Source of the DNA: JBKHBQ01 sp046542305 | GTDB taxonomy: Bacteria; Bacteroidota; Bacteroidia; Bacteroidales; 4484-276 | DNA: 23,430 bases | Assembly (NCBI GenBank): GCA_046542305.1 | Contig: JBKHBQ010000026.1 | Location: 1-23,430, forward strand | Direction of reading: 5' to 3' | Shown: positions 14,707 to 23,021 of the stretch, in pieces | Position numbering within the stretch: position 1 is the stretch's first letter | How the letters are laid out: each line of letters begins with the position of its first letter | Translations under genes and position numbers: made by a program | The notes under the pieces: generated by a model | What the model saw: only the letters and a program-made list of their open reading frames with translations | What the model was told of the DNA's origin: nothing | The model's database searches: none

Positions 14707-15726
14707 ATGAAAATCGATTTACGCAGCGATACCGTCACAAAACCAACGCCTGCCATGCTCGCGGCGATGTTTTCGGCGGAGGTGGGCGATGATGTTTTTG
14801 AAGAAGATCCCACCATCATTCAGCTCGAAGAAAAGGCGGCGAGAATGTTCGGCATGGAGGCCGCCATTTTCTGCCCTTCAGGAACGATGACCAACCAGAT
14901 TGCCATCAGGGTTCACACCTGTCCGGGCGATGAAGTGATTTGCGACCGCACGGCACACGTTTACAATTACGAGGGCGGCGGTATTGCAGTGAATTCAGGT
15001 AGCTCGGTAAGGCTTTTGCTTGGCGACCGCGGCAGGTTTACCGCCTCCGATGTACTCGAAAACATCAACCCCGACAACATCCATCATCCTGTTACGAAAT
15101 TGGTTGTGGTGGAAAACACCAGCAACAAGGGCGGCGGAAGCACCTGGGATTTTGAGGAGATCGAAAAAATCGGCAGGGTGTGCAGTGAAAACAACCTGAA
15201 ATACCACCTCGATGGAGCCAGGGTTTTCAATGCCATGGTAAAGAATAATGAAACGGCCCTGCAGTACGGAAAAGTTTTCGATTCCATTTCCATTTGCCTT
15301 TCAAAAGGATTGGGAGCTCCGGTGGGGTCATTGCTGATCGGCGACAGGCTTTTCATCAAACAGGCACGGAGGGTGCGTAAAGTCTTGGGCGGGGGCATGC
15401 GGCAGGCAGGTTATCTTGCGGCAGCAGGCATCCATGCCCTCGATCATCACATCGGCAGGCTTGCTGAAGATCACCGGCGGGCTGCAGAGATTGCCAAAAT
15501 GGTAGAAAAGCTTCCGTTTGTAATCGAGATCCTGCCTGTAGAAACCAATATCATGGTTTTCAGGCTGGACAATGCCATGCCCTCGGATACATTCTTAAAA
15601 AAACTGGCTGAAAAAAATGTGCTTGCCGTAGGTTTCGGAAAACAAACCATCAGGATGGTCACCCATCTCGGTTTCGGCGATGCTCATTTGGAGGAGTTCG
15701 AAAAGATTATCAGGGCTGCATTTTAA
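14707..15726 (+). CDS. ltaE: Low-specificity L-threonine aldolase
   Basis: This PLP enzyme of fold type I splits L-threonine or L-allo-threonine to glycine and acetaldehyde. The 339-residue product opens with the family signature MKIDLRSDTVTKPTPAML and continues with GDDVFEEDPT. H84 (RTAHVYNYE) should stack on the PLP ring. D169 and R172 are in YHLDGARVFNA, and the Schiff-base lysine is K200 in CLSKGLGAPVGS. R316 in QTIRMVTHLG fits the carboxylate-binding Arg. The ATG at 14707 gives the standard N-terminus. Its stop overlaps the stop of the convergent propeller lipoprotein within the palindrome TTAA. Allele specificity for threonine isomers cannot be told from sequence. Confidence 0.95.
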   Translation: MKIDLRSDTVTKPTPAMLAAMFSAEVGDDVFEEDPTIIQLEEKAARMFGMEAAIFCPSGTMTNQIAIRVHTCPGDEVICDRTAHVYNYEGGGIAVNSGSSVRLLLGDRGRFTASDVLENINPDNIHHPVTKLVVVENTSNKGGGSTWDFEEIEKIGRVCSENNLKYHLDGARVFNAMVKNNETALQYGKVFDSISICLSKGLGAPVGSLLIGDRLFIKQARRVRKVLGGGMRQAGYLAAAGIHALDHHIGRLAEDHRRAAEIAKMVEKLPFVIEILPVETNIMVFRLDNAMPSDTFLKKLAEKNVLAVGFGKQTIRMVTHLGFGDAHLEEFEKIIRAAF

Positions 15727-16784
15727 TTCTGCCCGGCTGTATTGGTTTCAACCAATTGAAGCCTGACCAGTTTTCCGCCGGGGCCGGTTGCGTAGCCGGT
15801 TTTGCCTTTGTCGTCAAAGTCCAGGCCGTACAGGTGTTCTTCGCTGATCCGGGTCCAGGTTTTTCCCAGATCTGCAGAAAGGAAAATGCCTGATTGTCCA
15901 CAGGCTAAAAAGATATCATTCTTTACATAACAGCTTCCGGAACAATAAACCGCCGGTCCTTCGGCCAGGGTCCAGGTTTTGCCGCCATCCCACGAATAAG
16001 CCTTGCTGTCGGGCGGTGATGGAGCATTCCATTCCCCACCCACCACGATGCCCTGCATGGCGTTTTTAAAGCTGACGGAATAAATACCTTTCATCTGACT
16101 GCCGCTCAGGACCGGTGTATTCACCACCTTCCATGTTAAACCCTTGTCTTCGGTGCGGTACACCCTGGCGCTGTCGCCTCCGGTACCAATCCATGCAAAT
16201 ACGGGTGGAAGGGTGCGCAGACAGGTTCCGCTGGCGGCAAAGCCACCTTCGGCGGTCAATGCCCGTGGAATTTGTGCCACCGGAATGCGCTCCCAGTTCT
16301 CTCCCGCATCTTTGGTTTTCAGGATAAAAAGATGTCCGCCGTAAGGGTCTCCCATTACAATTCCTTGCATTGCATCCCAAAAACTGATCGCGTTGAGAAA
16401 AATAGAAGGATTATCGCTTGAAAAGGTGATTTTCCAGTTTTTCCCACCATCTGTGGTTTTAAAAATCCTGGCCGGCGTACCGGCTGAAACCAGGATCACG
16501 GTATCGCCGTTGAAGGCCCACACCGATCTGAAATCCAGCGTTCCGGCACCCGGCACCGAATCGATGGTCCGTTTTTCACCCCCATCGGTGGTAAAAATGT
16601 AAACCCCATTCTGCCCGCCTGCCCACATCACGTTTTCATCCACTACCGACAAGCCCCGGAGGTTTTCAGTTAATCCGGTGTCAATTTCCTTTATATCAAT
16701 ACCATAAGTAGTTTCTGGAGGGTTTTTACAACCAAATACCCAAAATATTGTTACTAATAAAAGCAATAAACAAACTCTGCTCAT
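15723..16784 (-). CDS. Asp-box (BNR) beta-propeller lipoprotein
   Basis: The 353-residue product has a lipoprotein-type signal (MSRVCLLLLLVTIFWVFGC, lipidated Cys 19). Five clear Asp-box repeats S/T-x-D-x-G-x-x-W follow: TTDGGKNW (110), TKDAGENW (157), TEDKGLTW (211), SWDGGKTW (264) and SADLGKTW (303), plus a degenerate one near 65. This is the pattern of BNR/YCF48-like propellers. I see no sialidase FRIP motif or catalytic set, so a binding or assembly role is more likely than glycosidase activity. The frame opens nine codons earlier at 16811, but the first codons (ATG TAC TTT CG) coincide with a near-consensus -7 element (TACTTTCG), so the second Met at 16784 is preferred. Partners are unknown. 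The protein is expected in the envelope. Confidence 0.85.
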   Translation of the reverse strand: MSRVCLLLLLVTIFWVFGCKNPPETTYGIDIKEIDTGLTENLRGLSVVDENVMWAGGQNGVYIFTTDGGEKRTIDSVPGAGTLDFRSVWAFNGDTVILVSAGTPARIFKTTDGGKNWKITFSSDNPSIFLNAISFWDAMQGIVMGDPYGGHLFILKTKDAGENWERIPVAQIPRALTAEGGFAASGTCLRTLPPVFAWIGTGGDSARVYRTEDKGLTWKVVNTPVLSGSQMKGIYSVSFKNAMQGIVVGGEWNAPSPPDSKAYSWDGGKTWTLAEGPAVYCSGSCYVKNDIFLACGQSGIFLSADLGKTWTRISEEHLYGLDFDDKGKTGYATGPGGKLVRLQLVETNTAGQN

Positions 16785-16800
16785 TTTAAAGTTTTTTTTA

Positions 16801-16808
16801 CGAAAGTA
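16801..16808 (-). promoter_or_regulatory. Probable -7 element for the propeller lipoprotein gene
   Basis: The minus strand reads TACTTTCG, one base off TAnnTTTG. It overlaps the first codons of the longer reading frame, which is why the start at 16784 was chosen. Confidence 0.4.
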
Positions 16809-16906
16809 CATAATTTATCGAATTCAGAATGAGTTGTTTATAGCTTAAATAAATCATTAAAAACGTTATTGGTGAAGTTAAAAATTTGCTAATTATCCAC
16901 TTACGG

Positions 16907-16935
16907 TTGTATATTGCATTTTTTTTATACTTTTG
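16907..16935 (+). promoter_or_regulatory. Promoter of mltF: -33 TTG and -7 TACTTTTG
   Basis: TTG at 16907-16909 and TACTTTTG at 16928-16935 are separated by 18 bases. This is one of the two best complete matches to the Bacteroidota promoter in the window. It overlaps the start of the longer in-frame reading at 16933 and so fixes the ATG at 16963. Confidence 0.65.
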
Positions 16936-16962
16936 CCGGCCAATTTTTTAAAACAGCGCAAT

Positions 16963-18399
16963 ATGAGAAAAGTCGTAATTTTTCTGATTGCAATGTTTGC
17001 CTTGTTCATTCCCCACTCGTGCAACATCGACGACAGGGTCAGGCTCGAGGAACTGGGAGAACTTGCTGAGAAAGAAGATCATTCGCTGGAGCGTATCCTG
17101 AAAAGGGGAACGCTGATCGCCAGCACAGACTATAACTCCACCAACTATTTTATTTACAGGGGAGAGCCCGCAGGATACGAGTTTGAGTTGCTTAAGATCT
17201 ATGCGAAGGAGCTCGGTGTGGATCTTCAGATCGTGGTGAACAACGATTTAAACGATGCCTTTAAGGATCTAAAAAACGGAAAAGTTGACCTGATCGCTAT
17301 GGGGCTCACCGTTACAGGCGAACGCAATCAAAAGGTAAATTTCACCAGTCCGATGGGGCAAACCCGTCAGGTGCTGGTTCAGCGCCTGCCCAAAGGATGG
17401 CGCAAAATGCGGACCCGGGATGATGTGGAGGGAAAACTGATCAGAAACCCACTCGCCCTGGCTGGAAAGATGGTGTACGTGCCCATGAATTCTTCCTACA
17501 TCACCCGCCTTGAAAACCTGCAGGAGGAGATCGGCGACAGCATAAACATTGTTGAATTCCCGCGCGATACAGAAAAACTCATCGAAATGGTAGCTAAGGG
17601 TGAAATCGAATACACCGTTTGTGACGAACACATTGCAAAGGTGAACAAGAAGTATTTCCCGGAAATCGACGTGGAAACCCCCATCAGCTTTCCGCAGCAC
17701 ATGGCATGGGCCGTAGGCAAGCACTCCGACAGCCTGCGGAACCACATCAACAACTGGCTGAGCGAATTCCGCGATACGAAAGTCGCCCGTTTCGTTTACA
17801 ACAAGTACTTCGTCAATCCGCGGTCGATGCAATATGCCCACAAATATTATTCGGTGAGGAGCGGACAGATTTCTTCATGGGATGAAATCCTGAAGGAAAA
17901 AAGCCTTGAACTCGAATGGGACTGGCGATTGATCGCATCACTCATTTATCAGGAGTCCCGATTCAAAACCGATGCCACCTCGTGGATGGGTGCCTTCGGT
18001 TTAATGCAACTCATGCCGGGAACTGCCGAATTATACGGTGTCGACAGCCTTTCTTCACCTGAACAAAATATAGAAGCCGGCGTAAAACACCTGAGGATGC
18101 TTGAGGAACGCTTTAAGGACATCATCGAAGATCCGGAAGAAAGGAAGAAATTTGTGCTGGCGTCCTACAATGCCGGGATTGCCCATGTATTTGATGCCCG
18201 CCGACTGGCTGAGAAATACAACCGCGATCCCAACAAGTGGGATGACAATGTGGATTATTTTCTGCTGAACAAATCCGATCCGAAATATTATAACGATTCG
18301 GTGGTGTTCTACGGCTATTGTCGCGGCGAAGAGCCCTACCATTATGTGTATGATATTCTCGATCGCTATGAACACTACAAGAATGTTATTGAAGATTAA
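16963..18399 (+). CDS. mltF: MltF-like membrane-bound lytic murein transglycosylase
   Basis: This envelope enzyme cleaves peptidoglycan glycan strands, leaving 1,6-anhydro-MurNAc ends. The 478-residue product has an N-terminal signal with Cys 20 (IPHSCN) as a possible lipidation site, though the lipobox is weak. Residues about 42-285 form a solute-binding (SBP_bac_3-like) regulatory domain (ERILKRGTLIASTDYNSTNY, GYEFELLKIYAKELGVDL, GLTVTGERNQKVNFTSP). Residues about 310-470 form the SLT lysozyme-like domain, with catalytic E331 in YQESRFKTDATSWMGAFGLM followed by QLMPGTAELYGV and SYNAGIAHV. This two-domain order is diagnostic of MltF. It is transcribed alone from a good promoter and closed by a strong hairpin shared with fumC. 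Confidence 0.94.
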   Translation: MRKVVIFLIAMFALFIPHSCNIDDRVRLEELGELAEKEDHSLERILKRGTLIASTDYNSTNYFIYRGEPAGYEFELLKIYAKELGVDLQIVVNNDLNDAFKDLKNGKVDLIAMGLTVTGERNQKVNFTSPMGQTRQVLVQRLPKGWRKMRTRDDVEGKLIRNPLALAGKMVYVPMNSSYITRLENLQEEIGDSINIVEFPRDTEKLIEMVAKGEIEYTVCDEHIAKVNKKYFPEIDVETPISFPQHMAWAVGKHSDSLRNHINNWLSEFRDTKVARFVYNKYFVNPRSMQYAHKYYSVRSGQISSWDEILKEKSLELEWDWRLIASLIYQESRFKTDATSWMGAFGLMQLMPGTAELYGVDSLSSPEQNIEAGVKHLRMLEERFKDIIEDPEERKKFVLASYNAGIAHVFDARRLAEKYNRDPNKWDDNVDYFLLNKSDPKYYNDSVVFYGYCRGEEPYHYVYDILDRYEHYKNVIED

Positions 18400-18420
18400 A
18401 CCGGAAAATTTGGAATAAAA

Positions 18421-18453
18421 AAAGGCTGGCCAGAATTACAATGGCCAGCCTTT
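18421..18453. terminator. Bidirectional terminator between mltF and fumC
   Basis: The 12-base perfect stem AAAGGCTGGCCA / TGGCCAGCCTTT has a 9-base loop. A-rich sequence precedes it and T follows, so it can end mltF (plus) and fumC (minus) alike. Confidence 0.85.
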
Positions 18454-18471
18454 TATGTTTAAACTGTCGAT

Positions 18472-19866
18472 TTACAGATGACCCAGCATTTTCGACGGAT
18501 CCACCCATTCGTCGAACTGCTCCCCGGTAAGCAGCCCCAGTTCGAGTGCGGCTTCACGAAGGGTCTTGTTTTCGGCGTGTGCCTTTTTGGCGATTTTCGC
18601 GGCATTTTCATATCCGATGTGGGTGTTCAGCGCGGTAACCAGCATCAGCGAATTTTCGAGGTTCTTTTTGATGTTTTCATGATGCGGTTCGATGCCCACG
18701 GCGCATTTATCATTGAACGAAACACATGCATCTCCAAGCAGGCGTGCCGACTGCAGCATGTTGCTGATCATTACAGGCTTGAACACATTGAGCTGGAAAT
18801 GTCCGTGCGTGCCTGACACGGCAATGGCCATATCGTTGCCGATCACCTGGGCGCACACCATGGTGAGGGCCTCATTCTGCGTCGGATTGACTTTTCCGGG
18901 CATGATGGAGGACCCGGGTTCGTTGGCCGGAAGCACGATCTCTGAAATACCACAGCGCGGGCCGGAAGCCAGCAGGCGTGTATTGTTGCCGATGTGCATA
19001 AGGCTTACAGCAAGTGTTTTTAAAGCTCCCGACGTTTCTACCACGGCATCATGAGCCGAGAGGGATTCGAATTTATTGGGTGCCGTAACGAACGGATGCC
19101 CGGTAATTTCAGCAATTTTTTCGGCAACCAGTTCCGAATAGCCATTTGGTGTGTTGAGGCCGGTGCCGACAGCCGTTCCGCCCAGCGCCAGCTCCGCAAG
19201 ATGCGGCAGGGTGGCTTCGAGCGCTTTCAACCCGTAATTGAGTTGTGAAGCATATCCTGAAAATTCATTTCCGAGGGTGAGCGGGGTGGCATCCATCAGG
19301 TGTGTGCGGCCGGTCTTCACCACATTTTTGAAATCTTCTGCCTTTTGCGCCAGGGTATCACGCAGTTTCTGAACGCCCGGAATGGTGGTTTCCACAATCA
19401 CCTTGTAACCGGCAATGCTCATGGCTGTGGGGAAGGTGTCGTTCGACGACTGCGACTTGTTCACATCGTCGTTGGGATGAATGGTTTTTTTCTTGTCGTC
19501 GAGTTTTCCTCCATTGAGCACGTGGGCGCGGTTGGCAATCACCTCGTTCACGTTCATGTTCGACTGCGTGCCCGATCCCGTTTGCCAGATCACCAGCGGG
19601 AAATGTTCATCCATCTTGCCTTCGATAATTTCGTCGCAAACTTTCACGATCAATTTGCATTTTTCTTCCGGCAATACGCCCAGCTCGAAATTGGCAAGCG
19701 CGGCAGCCTTTTTCAGTACGCCGAATGCGCGGATAATCTCTACAGGCATCGATCCCGGTTCGCCGATTTTAAAATTTTCTTTCGACCGCTGGGTTTGTGC
19801 GCCCCAGTACTTGTCGGCAGGAACTTCCACGGTTCCCATCGTGTCGTGCTCAATTCTTGTTTTCAT
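18472..19866 (-). CDS. fumC: Class II fumarate hydratase
   Basis: This cytoplasmic, iron-independent TCA-cycle enzyme interconverts fumarate and L-malate. The 464-residue homotetrameric-type product has the fumarase/aspartase signature GSSIMPGKVNPTQNEA (catalytic S319 in the mobile loop), the general acid/base region TGRTHLMDATPLT with H189, WQTGSGTQSNMNVNEV (94-109), and SQSSNDTFPTAM in the first conserved block. The ATG at 19866 lies 21 bases after the stop of the alkaline phosphatase gene on the same strand, and no separate -7 element is seen in that gap, so the two genes are probably co-transcribed. A shared terminator closes the unit. Distinction from aspartase and argininosuccinate lyase is clear from length and motifs. 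Confidence 0.97.
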   Translation of the reverse strand: MKTRIEHDTMGTVEVPADKYWGAQTQRSKENFKIGEPGSMPVEIIRAFGVLKKAAALANFELGVLPEEKCKLIVKVCDEIIEGKMDEHFPLVIWQTGSGTQSNMNVNEVIANRAHVLNGGKLDDKKKTIHPNDDVNKSQSSNDTFPTAMSIAGYKVIVETTIPGVQKLRDTLAQKAEDFKNVVKTGRTHLMDATPLTLGNEFSGYASQLNYGLKALEATLPHLAELALGGTAVGTGLNTPNGYSELVAEKIAEITGHPFVTAPNKFESLSAHDAVVETSGALKTLAVSLMHIGNNTRLLASGPRCGISEIVLPANEPGSSIMPGKVNPTQNEALTMVCAQVIGNDMAIAVSGTHGHFQLNVFKPVMISNMLQSARLLGDACVSFNDKCAVGIEPHHENIKKNLENSLMLVTALNTHIGYENAAKIAKKAHAENKTLREAALELGLLTGEQFDEWVDPSKMLGHL

Positions 19867-19887
19867 ATTTTAATATTTATCAGGTAT

Positions 19888-21330
19888 TTAGTTAAAGTGA
19901 ACTTCTGCTTCTTTCATACCCATGGCCCTGCTGATCTTTTTGGGGATGTCGGTGTTGTCGTAATATCCGTCGAATAATTCCTGTCCGGCCCCAATGGCAA
20001 AGACAGGTACGGGAATCGCAGTGTGCGACCAGGTGGTCCAGTCGATGCCGGCTTTTTGGTTCAGGATTTTCGCAGCCGTTACAGCTACCGGATGAGTCCC
20101 GCCGTAGCGAACATATTGTTCATCGGCGCTCATATCCATCTGCCCGGTCATCACCAGAAAAGCTTCCTGCAGCCGCTGTTTGTCGAAATCTGTTAACAGG
20201 GCATCCGTAAGGCCGAAGTTTTCCCTGACAAGTTCCATCATTAAATCGAAATCAGCATTTTCGGTGTGCCTGAACATCGAGTCCGCCATGACGGCGAAAG
20301 CTTCCATCGACATTTTCTGCATGGTAAGCAGGCTGAATTGTGATTCGTATTTGGTGAGCGTATGACCGAGGGCCATTCCGCCGGTTTCGTGATCTGAGGT
20401 AACAACGATCAGGGTTTCGTCAGGATACTGCCTGTAGAATTCAAAGGCTTTTTCTACGGCTTTCGACAGTGAGATTACATTGTGAATTACGGTAACCCCG
20501 TCGTTGGGATGGGAAGCCCAGTCGATTTTGCCTTCCTCGCACATGATAAAAAATCCCTTTTTATTGTCGAGTACTTCGATGGCTTTACCCACAAAGTCCT
20601 CCAGCGGAATATCCTTTTCCGTCCGGTCGATGGCGTAAGGAAGAGCTCCGGATGATTCGAGCATGGTCCCTGTAGCGATCACCCGGTCGTCCCCCTTTTT
20701 AAGGCCATAAAATTCTTCGGTTGTATTAACTACCTGATATCCCTGATCGATGGCCAACTGATATGCAGAAGGTTGATCACCGCTCTTTCCCGTTGGATCG
20801 TTAAAGCCGCCTCCGCCAAAAAAATCGAAGCCGCTTTTGGGCAGGTCGAGGGCGATTTCATAGTACATGTTTCTTAAAGGCTGATGCGCGTAGAAGCATG
20901 CGGGGGTGGCATGGTTGATGCTCACGCTGGAGATGATTCCCACCTTCAGGCCACGCTTTTTGGCCATTTCGGCAATATTGGTCAGCGGTTTTTCCTTCGC
21001 GCCATCCATGCCGATGGTGTTGATGGTAGTTTTGTGGCCGGTGGCCAGCGCCGTGCCGGCAGCCGCCGATCCCGTGATGAAACGGTTTCCGGCATGGGTG
21101 GTGCTTAATCCGGTGACCGGGAATTCGCTGAAACTCATTTTTTCAAATCCCTTTTCACCATTGATGGCGGCCAGGTAAGCTTCGGCTGCCGCAACATGGG
21201 AAATGCCCATTCCGTCGCCGATGAAATAAAAAACATATTTGGCCTGCTGCGCCTGAAGGGCGATCCCTGTAAAAAGGAATAGTAAAACCAGCACCGAAAG
21301 CGGTTTGCGCAAAATTTTCAAGATGTTCAT
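19888..21330 (-). CDS. Exported alkaline phosphatase
   Basis: This periplasmic phosphomonoesterase of the PhoA superfamily releases inorganic phosphate. The 480-residue precursor has a signal peptide (MNILKILRKPLSVLVLLFLF, cleavage near LQA-QQ). Metal and nucleophile residues are in place: D39 (IGDGMG), nucleophile S88 (TGSAAAGTALATG), E266 and D270/H274 (CEEGKIDWASH), D313-H314 (TSDHETGG) and H436 (TWSHTAIPVPVF). The residue before the nucleophile is Gly where E. coli has Asp (DSA), a variation I recall in Bacteroidota members. The frame opens 21 codons earlier, but the ATG at 21330 starts a proper signal peptide. A promoter lies at about 21413-21443. fumC follows after 21 bases. Substrate range and phosphate regulation are not visible. 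Confidence 0.93.
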   Translation of the reverse strand: MNILKILRKPLSVLVLLFLFTGIALQAQQAKYVFYFIGDGMGISHVAAAEAYLAAINGEKGFEKMSFSEFPVTGLSTTHAGNRFITGSAAAGTALATGHKTTINTIGMDGAKEKPLTNIAEMAKKRGLKVGIISSVSINHATPACFYAHQPLRNMYYEIALDLPKSGFDFFGGGGFNDPTGKSGDQPSAYQLAIDQGYQVVNTTEEFYGLKKGDDRVIATGTMLESSGALPYAIDRTEKDIPLEDFVGKAIEVLDNKKGFFIMCEEGKIDWASHPNDGVTVIHNVISLSKAVEKAFEFYRQYPDETLIVVTSDHETGGMALGHTLTKYESQFSLLTMQKMSMEAFAVMADSMFRHTENADFDLMMELVRENFGLTDALLTDFDKQRLQEAFLVMTGQMDMSADEQYVRYGGTHPVAVTAAKILNQKAGIDWTTWSHTAIPVPVFAIGAGQELFDGYYDNTDIPKKISRAMGMKEAEVHFN

Positions 21331-21412
21331 AGGTAGCGTTTTTATAATTTTGATTATTATAACACCGGTCGACGTACCATGTTGTATTAACAAATCATTA
21401 AATTTTTACCGA

Positions 21413-21443
21413 CAAATGTACGGAGGAGCTGTGAGATGGGCAA
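21413..21443 (-). promoter_or_regulatory. Promoter of the alkaline phosphatase-fumC unit
   Basis: On the minus strand TTG (21443-21441) is followed after 20 bases by TACATTTG (21420-21413), fitting the -33/-7 pattern of the phylum. It leaves a leader of about 75 bases before the ATG at 21330. No Pho-box-like direct repeat was recognised. Confidence 0.55.
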
Positions 21444-21733
21444 GGGGAGAGGAAGATTTCTTTACAGGGTTCCAGGAAATTACCACGACCATCATCAAAT
21501 CGATAACGAAATCCAAACAACCAGAGAGGAATCTTATTTCCAATTCCTGATGTTATATTACCGGCAGCAATAAATGATTTTTTTAATTCCTGAAATTCGT
21601 TTTGCAGTTTTGCTTTTTCCTCCAATTGCAAAATGCATCGAATTATCTACAAAAAAGTCACCTGTTTTGTGCCTGCTTTTGCGCCCATAATTTCACATAT
21701 TCAAAATCATCTTTCACTGTCGCGAATTCCCCC

Positions 21734-21741
21734 TACCTTTG
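21734..21741 (+). promoter_or_regulatory. -7 promoter element for the U32 gene
   Basis: TACCTTTG matches TAnnTTTG and is followed by C. A TTTC 18 bases upstream (21712-21715) is one base off the -33 TTTG. The leader to the ATG at 21760 would be only about 12 bases. Confidence 0.55.
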
Positions 21742-21759
21742 CACCGAAATTAATTGGAA

Positions 21760-23007
21760 ATGACAGCACGCAATATAGAGATCATGGCGCCGGTAGGTTC
21801 GTACGAATCGTTGACGGCGGCCATTCAGGGCGGGGCGGATTCGGTGTATTTCGGCATCGGGAAGCTGAACATGCGTTCGCGCTCGTCAAAAAATTTTACG
21901 CTCGACGATCTCGAAAAAATTTCTGGCATCTGCCGCGAAAACGGCATCCGCTCCTACATCACCCTCAACACGATTATTTACGATCAGGAGCTGGAGGAAA
22001 TGAAAAAGATCGTGAATGCAGCCAAAGCCAACGGCATCACGGCCATTATTGCCTCCGATTTGTCGGTGATCCAATACGCGCGGTCGCAGGGGGTGGAGGT
22101 GCATATGTCGACGCAGACCAACATCACCAACATCGAAGCGGTGAAGTTTTGGGCAAAGTTTGCAGATGTGATGGTTACCGCCCGCGAGCTGACCCTGAAG
22201 CAGGTGGCGGAAATCACCGGGCAAATCGAAGCCGAACAGATCAAAGGCCCTTCCGGAAGGTTGGTGGAGATCGAGATATTTGCACACGGGGCGCTGTGTA
22301 TGGCCGTTTCAGGAAAATGCTACCTGAGCCTCGACAACATGAACTTTTCGGCCAACCGCGGCGCCTGCCTGCAGGTTTGCCGGCGCGGTTACAAAGTGAC
22401 CGATCTCGACGGCGAGTTCGAACTGGAAATCGACAACGAATACATTATGTCTCCCAAGGATCTGAAAACCATCGATTTTCTTGATAAGATCCTGAGGGCC
22501 GGCGTAAGGGTGCTAAAGATCGAGGGGCGCGGCCGCCAGGCAGATTATGTAAAAACAGTTTGCCGCGTCTATCGCGAAGCGGTCGGTGCATATTTCGAAG
22601 GTGAATTCTCCAGGCAGAACCTCGACAGGTGGAACCGGGAGCTTGCCACCGTATACAACCGCGGCTTCTGGGACGGCTATTACCTGGGACAGAAAATGGG
22701 CGAATGGACGAAACAATACGGATCGGTGGCCACCAAGCGTAAAGAATATGTGGGCAAAGTCACCAATTATTTTGCAAAGGTCGGCGTGGCGGAGATCAGG
22801 ATGGAAACCAAAGAACTTGCTGTGGGTGATGAAATCCAGATAAACGGACCCACCACCGGCGTGTACGAAGATGTGGTACCCGAAATCCGCGTGGATGAAC
22901 AGAATGTGGAAAAAACCGTTAAAGGGGATGTCTGCTCAATTCCGGTAAAAACCCTGGTGCGAAGAATGGACAAAGTATTCAGGGTATTCGAGGAGGAGGC
23001 GTTTTAA
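21760..23007 (+). CDS. U32 family Fe-S protein (TrhP/YegQ-like tRNA hydroxylation factor)
   Basis: U32 proteins were once called collagenase-like peptidases, but characterised ones (TrhP, RlhA, UbiU/V) are Fe-S proteins for hydroxylation reactions. The 415-residue product starts MTARNIEIMAPVGSYESL and has the TIM-barrel strands GGADSVYFGIG and ITLNTIIYDQELEE. Four cysteines, C180 and C187 (HGALCMAVSGKCYLS) and C203 and C207 (GACLQVCRRGYK), match the [4Fe-4S] ligand arrangement. SPKDLKTIDFLDKIL and LKIEGRGRQADYVK are typical of the YegQ/TrhP branch, which acts in 5-hydroxyuridine formation at tRNA position 34. A TTG two codons upstream is in frame, but the ATG at 21760 is preferred. The protein is cytoplasmic. 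The PHP gene follows after 102 bases containing a palindrome. The family is sure, the exact subfamily likely. Confidence 0.9.
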   Translation: MTARNIEIMAPVGSYESLTAAIQGGADSVYFGIGKLNMRSRSSKNFTLDDLEKISGICRENGIRSYITLNTIIYDQELEEMKKIVNAAKANGITAIIASDLSVIQYARSQGVEVHMSTQTNITNIEAVKFWAKFADVMVTARELTLKQVAEITGQIEAEQIKGPSGRLVEIEIFAHGALCMAVSGKCYLSLDNMNFSANRGACLQVCRRGYKVTDLDGEFELEIDNEYIMSPKDLKTIDFLDKILRAGVRVLKIEGRGRQADYVKTVCRVYREAVGAYFEGEFSRQNLDRWNRELATVYNRGFWDGYYLGQKMGEWTKQYGSVATKRKEYVGKVTNYFAKVGVAEIRMETKELAVGDEIQINGPTTGVYEDVVPEIRVDEQNVEKTVKGDVCSIPVKTLVRRMDKVFRVFEEEAF

Positions 23008-23021
23008 GCTGGCAGTGGGTA

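Larger units (their letters stand above)
21331..21753. other. 423-base gap between alkaline phosphatase and U32 gene
   Basis: The gap holds the promoters of both flanking genes. On the minus strand it also has two protein-like but broken reading stretches: a 19-codon run (21658-21717, VKDDFEYVKLWAQKQAQNR then stop) and a 77-codon run with only a TTG start (21398-21631). They are in different frames and could be remains of one gene. I see no RNA gene, repeat or terminator in it. Confidence 0.5.

Noticed and set aside
11728..16811. A PEP-CTERM-like substrate for the exosortase among nearby proteins
   Set aside because: None of the C-termini has a motif plus hydrophobic helix plus basic cluster; the propeller lipoprotein and MBL hydrolase end without a helix.
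16933..16962. Ten-codon extension of mltF
   Set aside because: It begins inside the -7 element TACTTTTG, and MRKVVIFLIAMF is a better signal start.
19300..19977. 225-codon open frame antisense to fumC
   Set aside because: It is a shadow of fumC and reads on into the alkaline phosphatase gene; no family features.
21331..21393. 21-codon extension of the alkaline phosphatase
   Set aside because: The ATG at 21330 begins a standard signal peptide, which the extension would bury.
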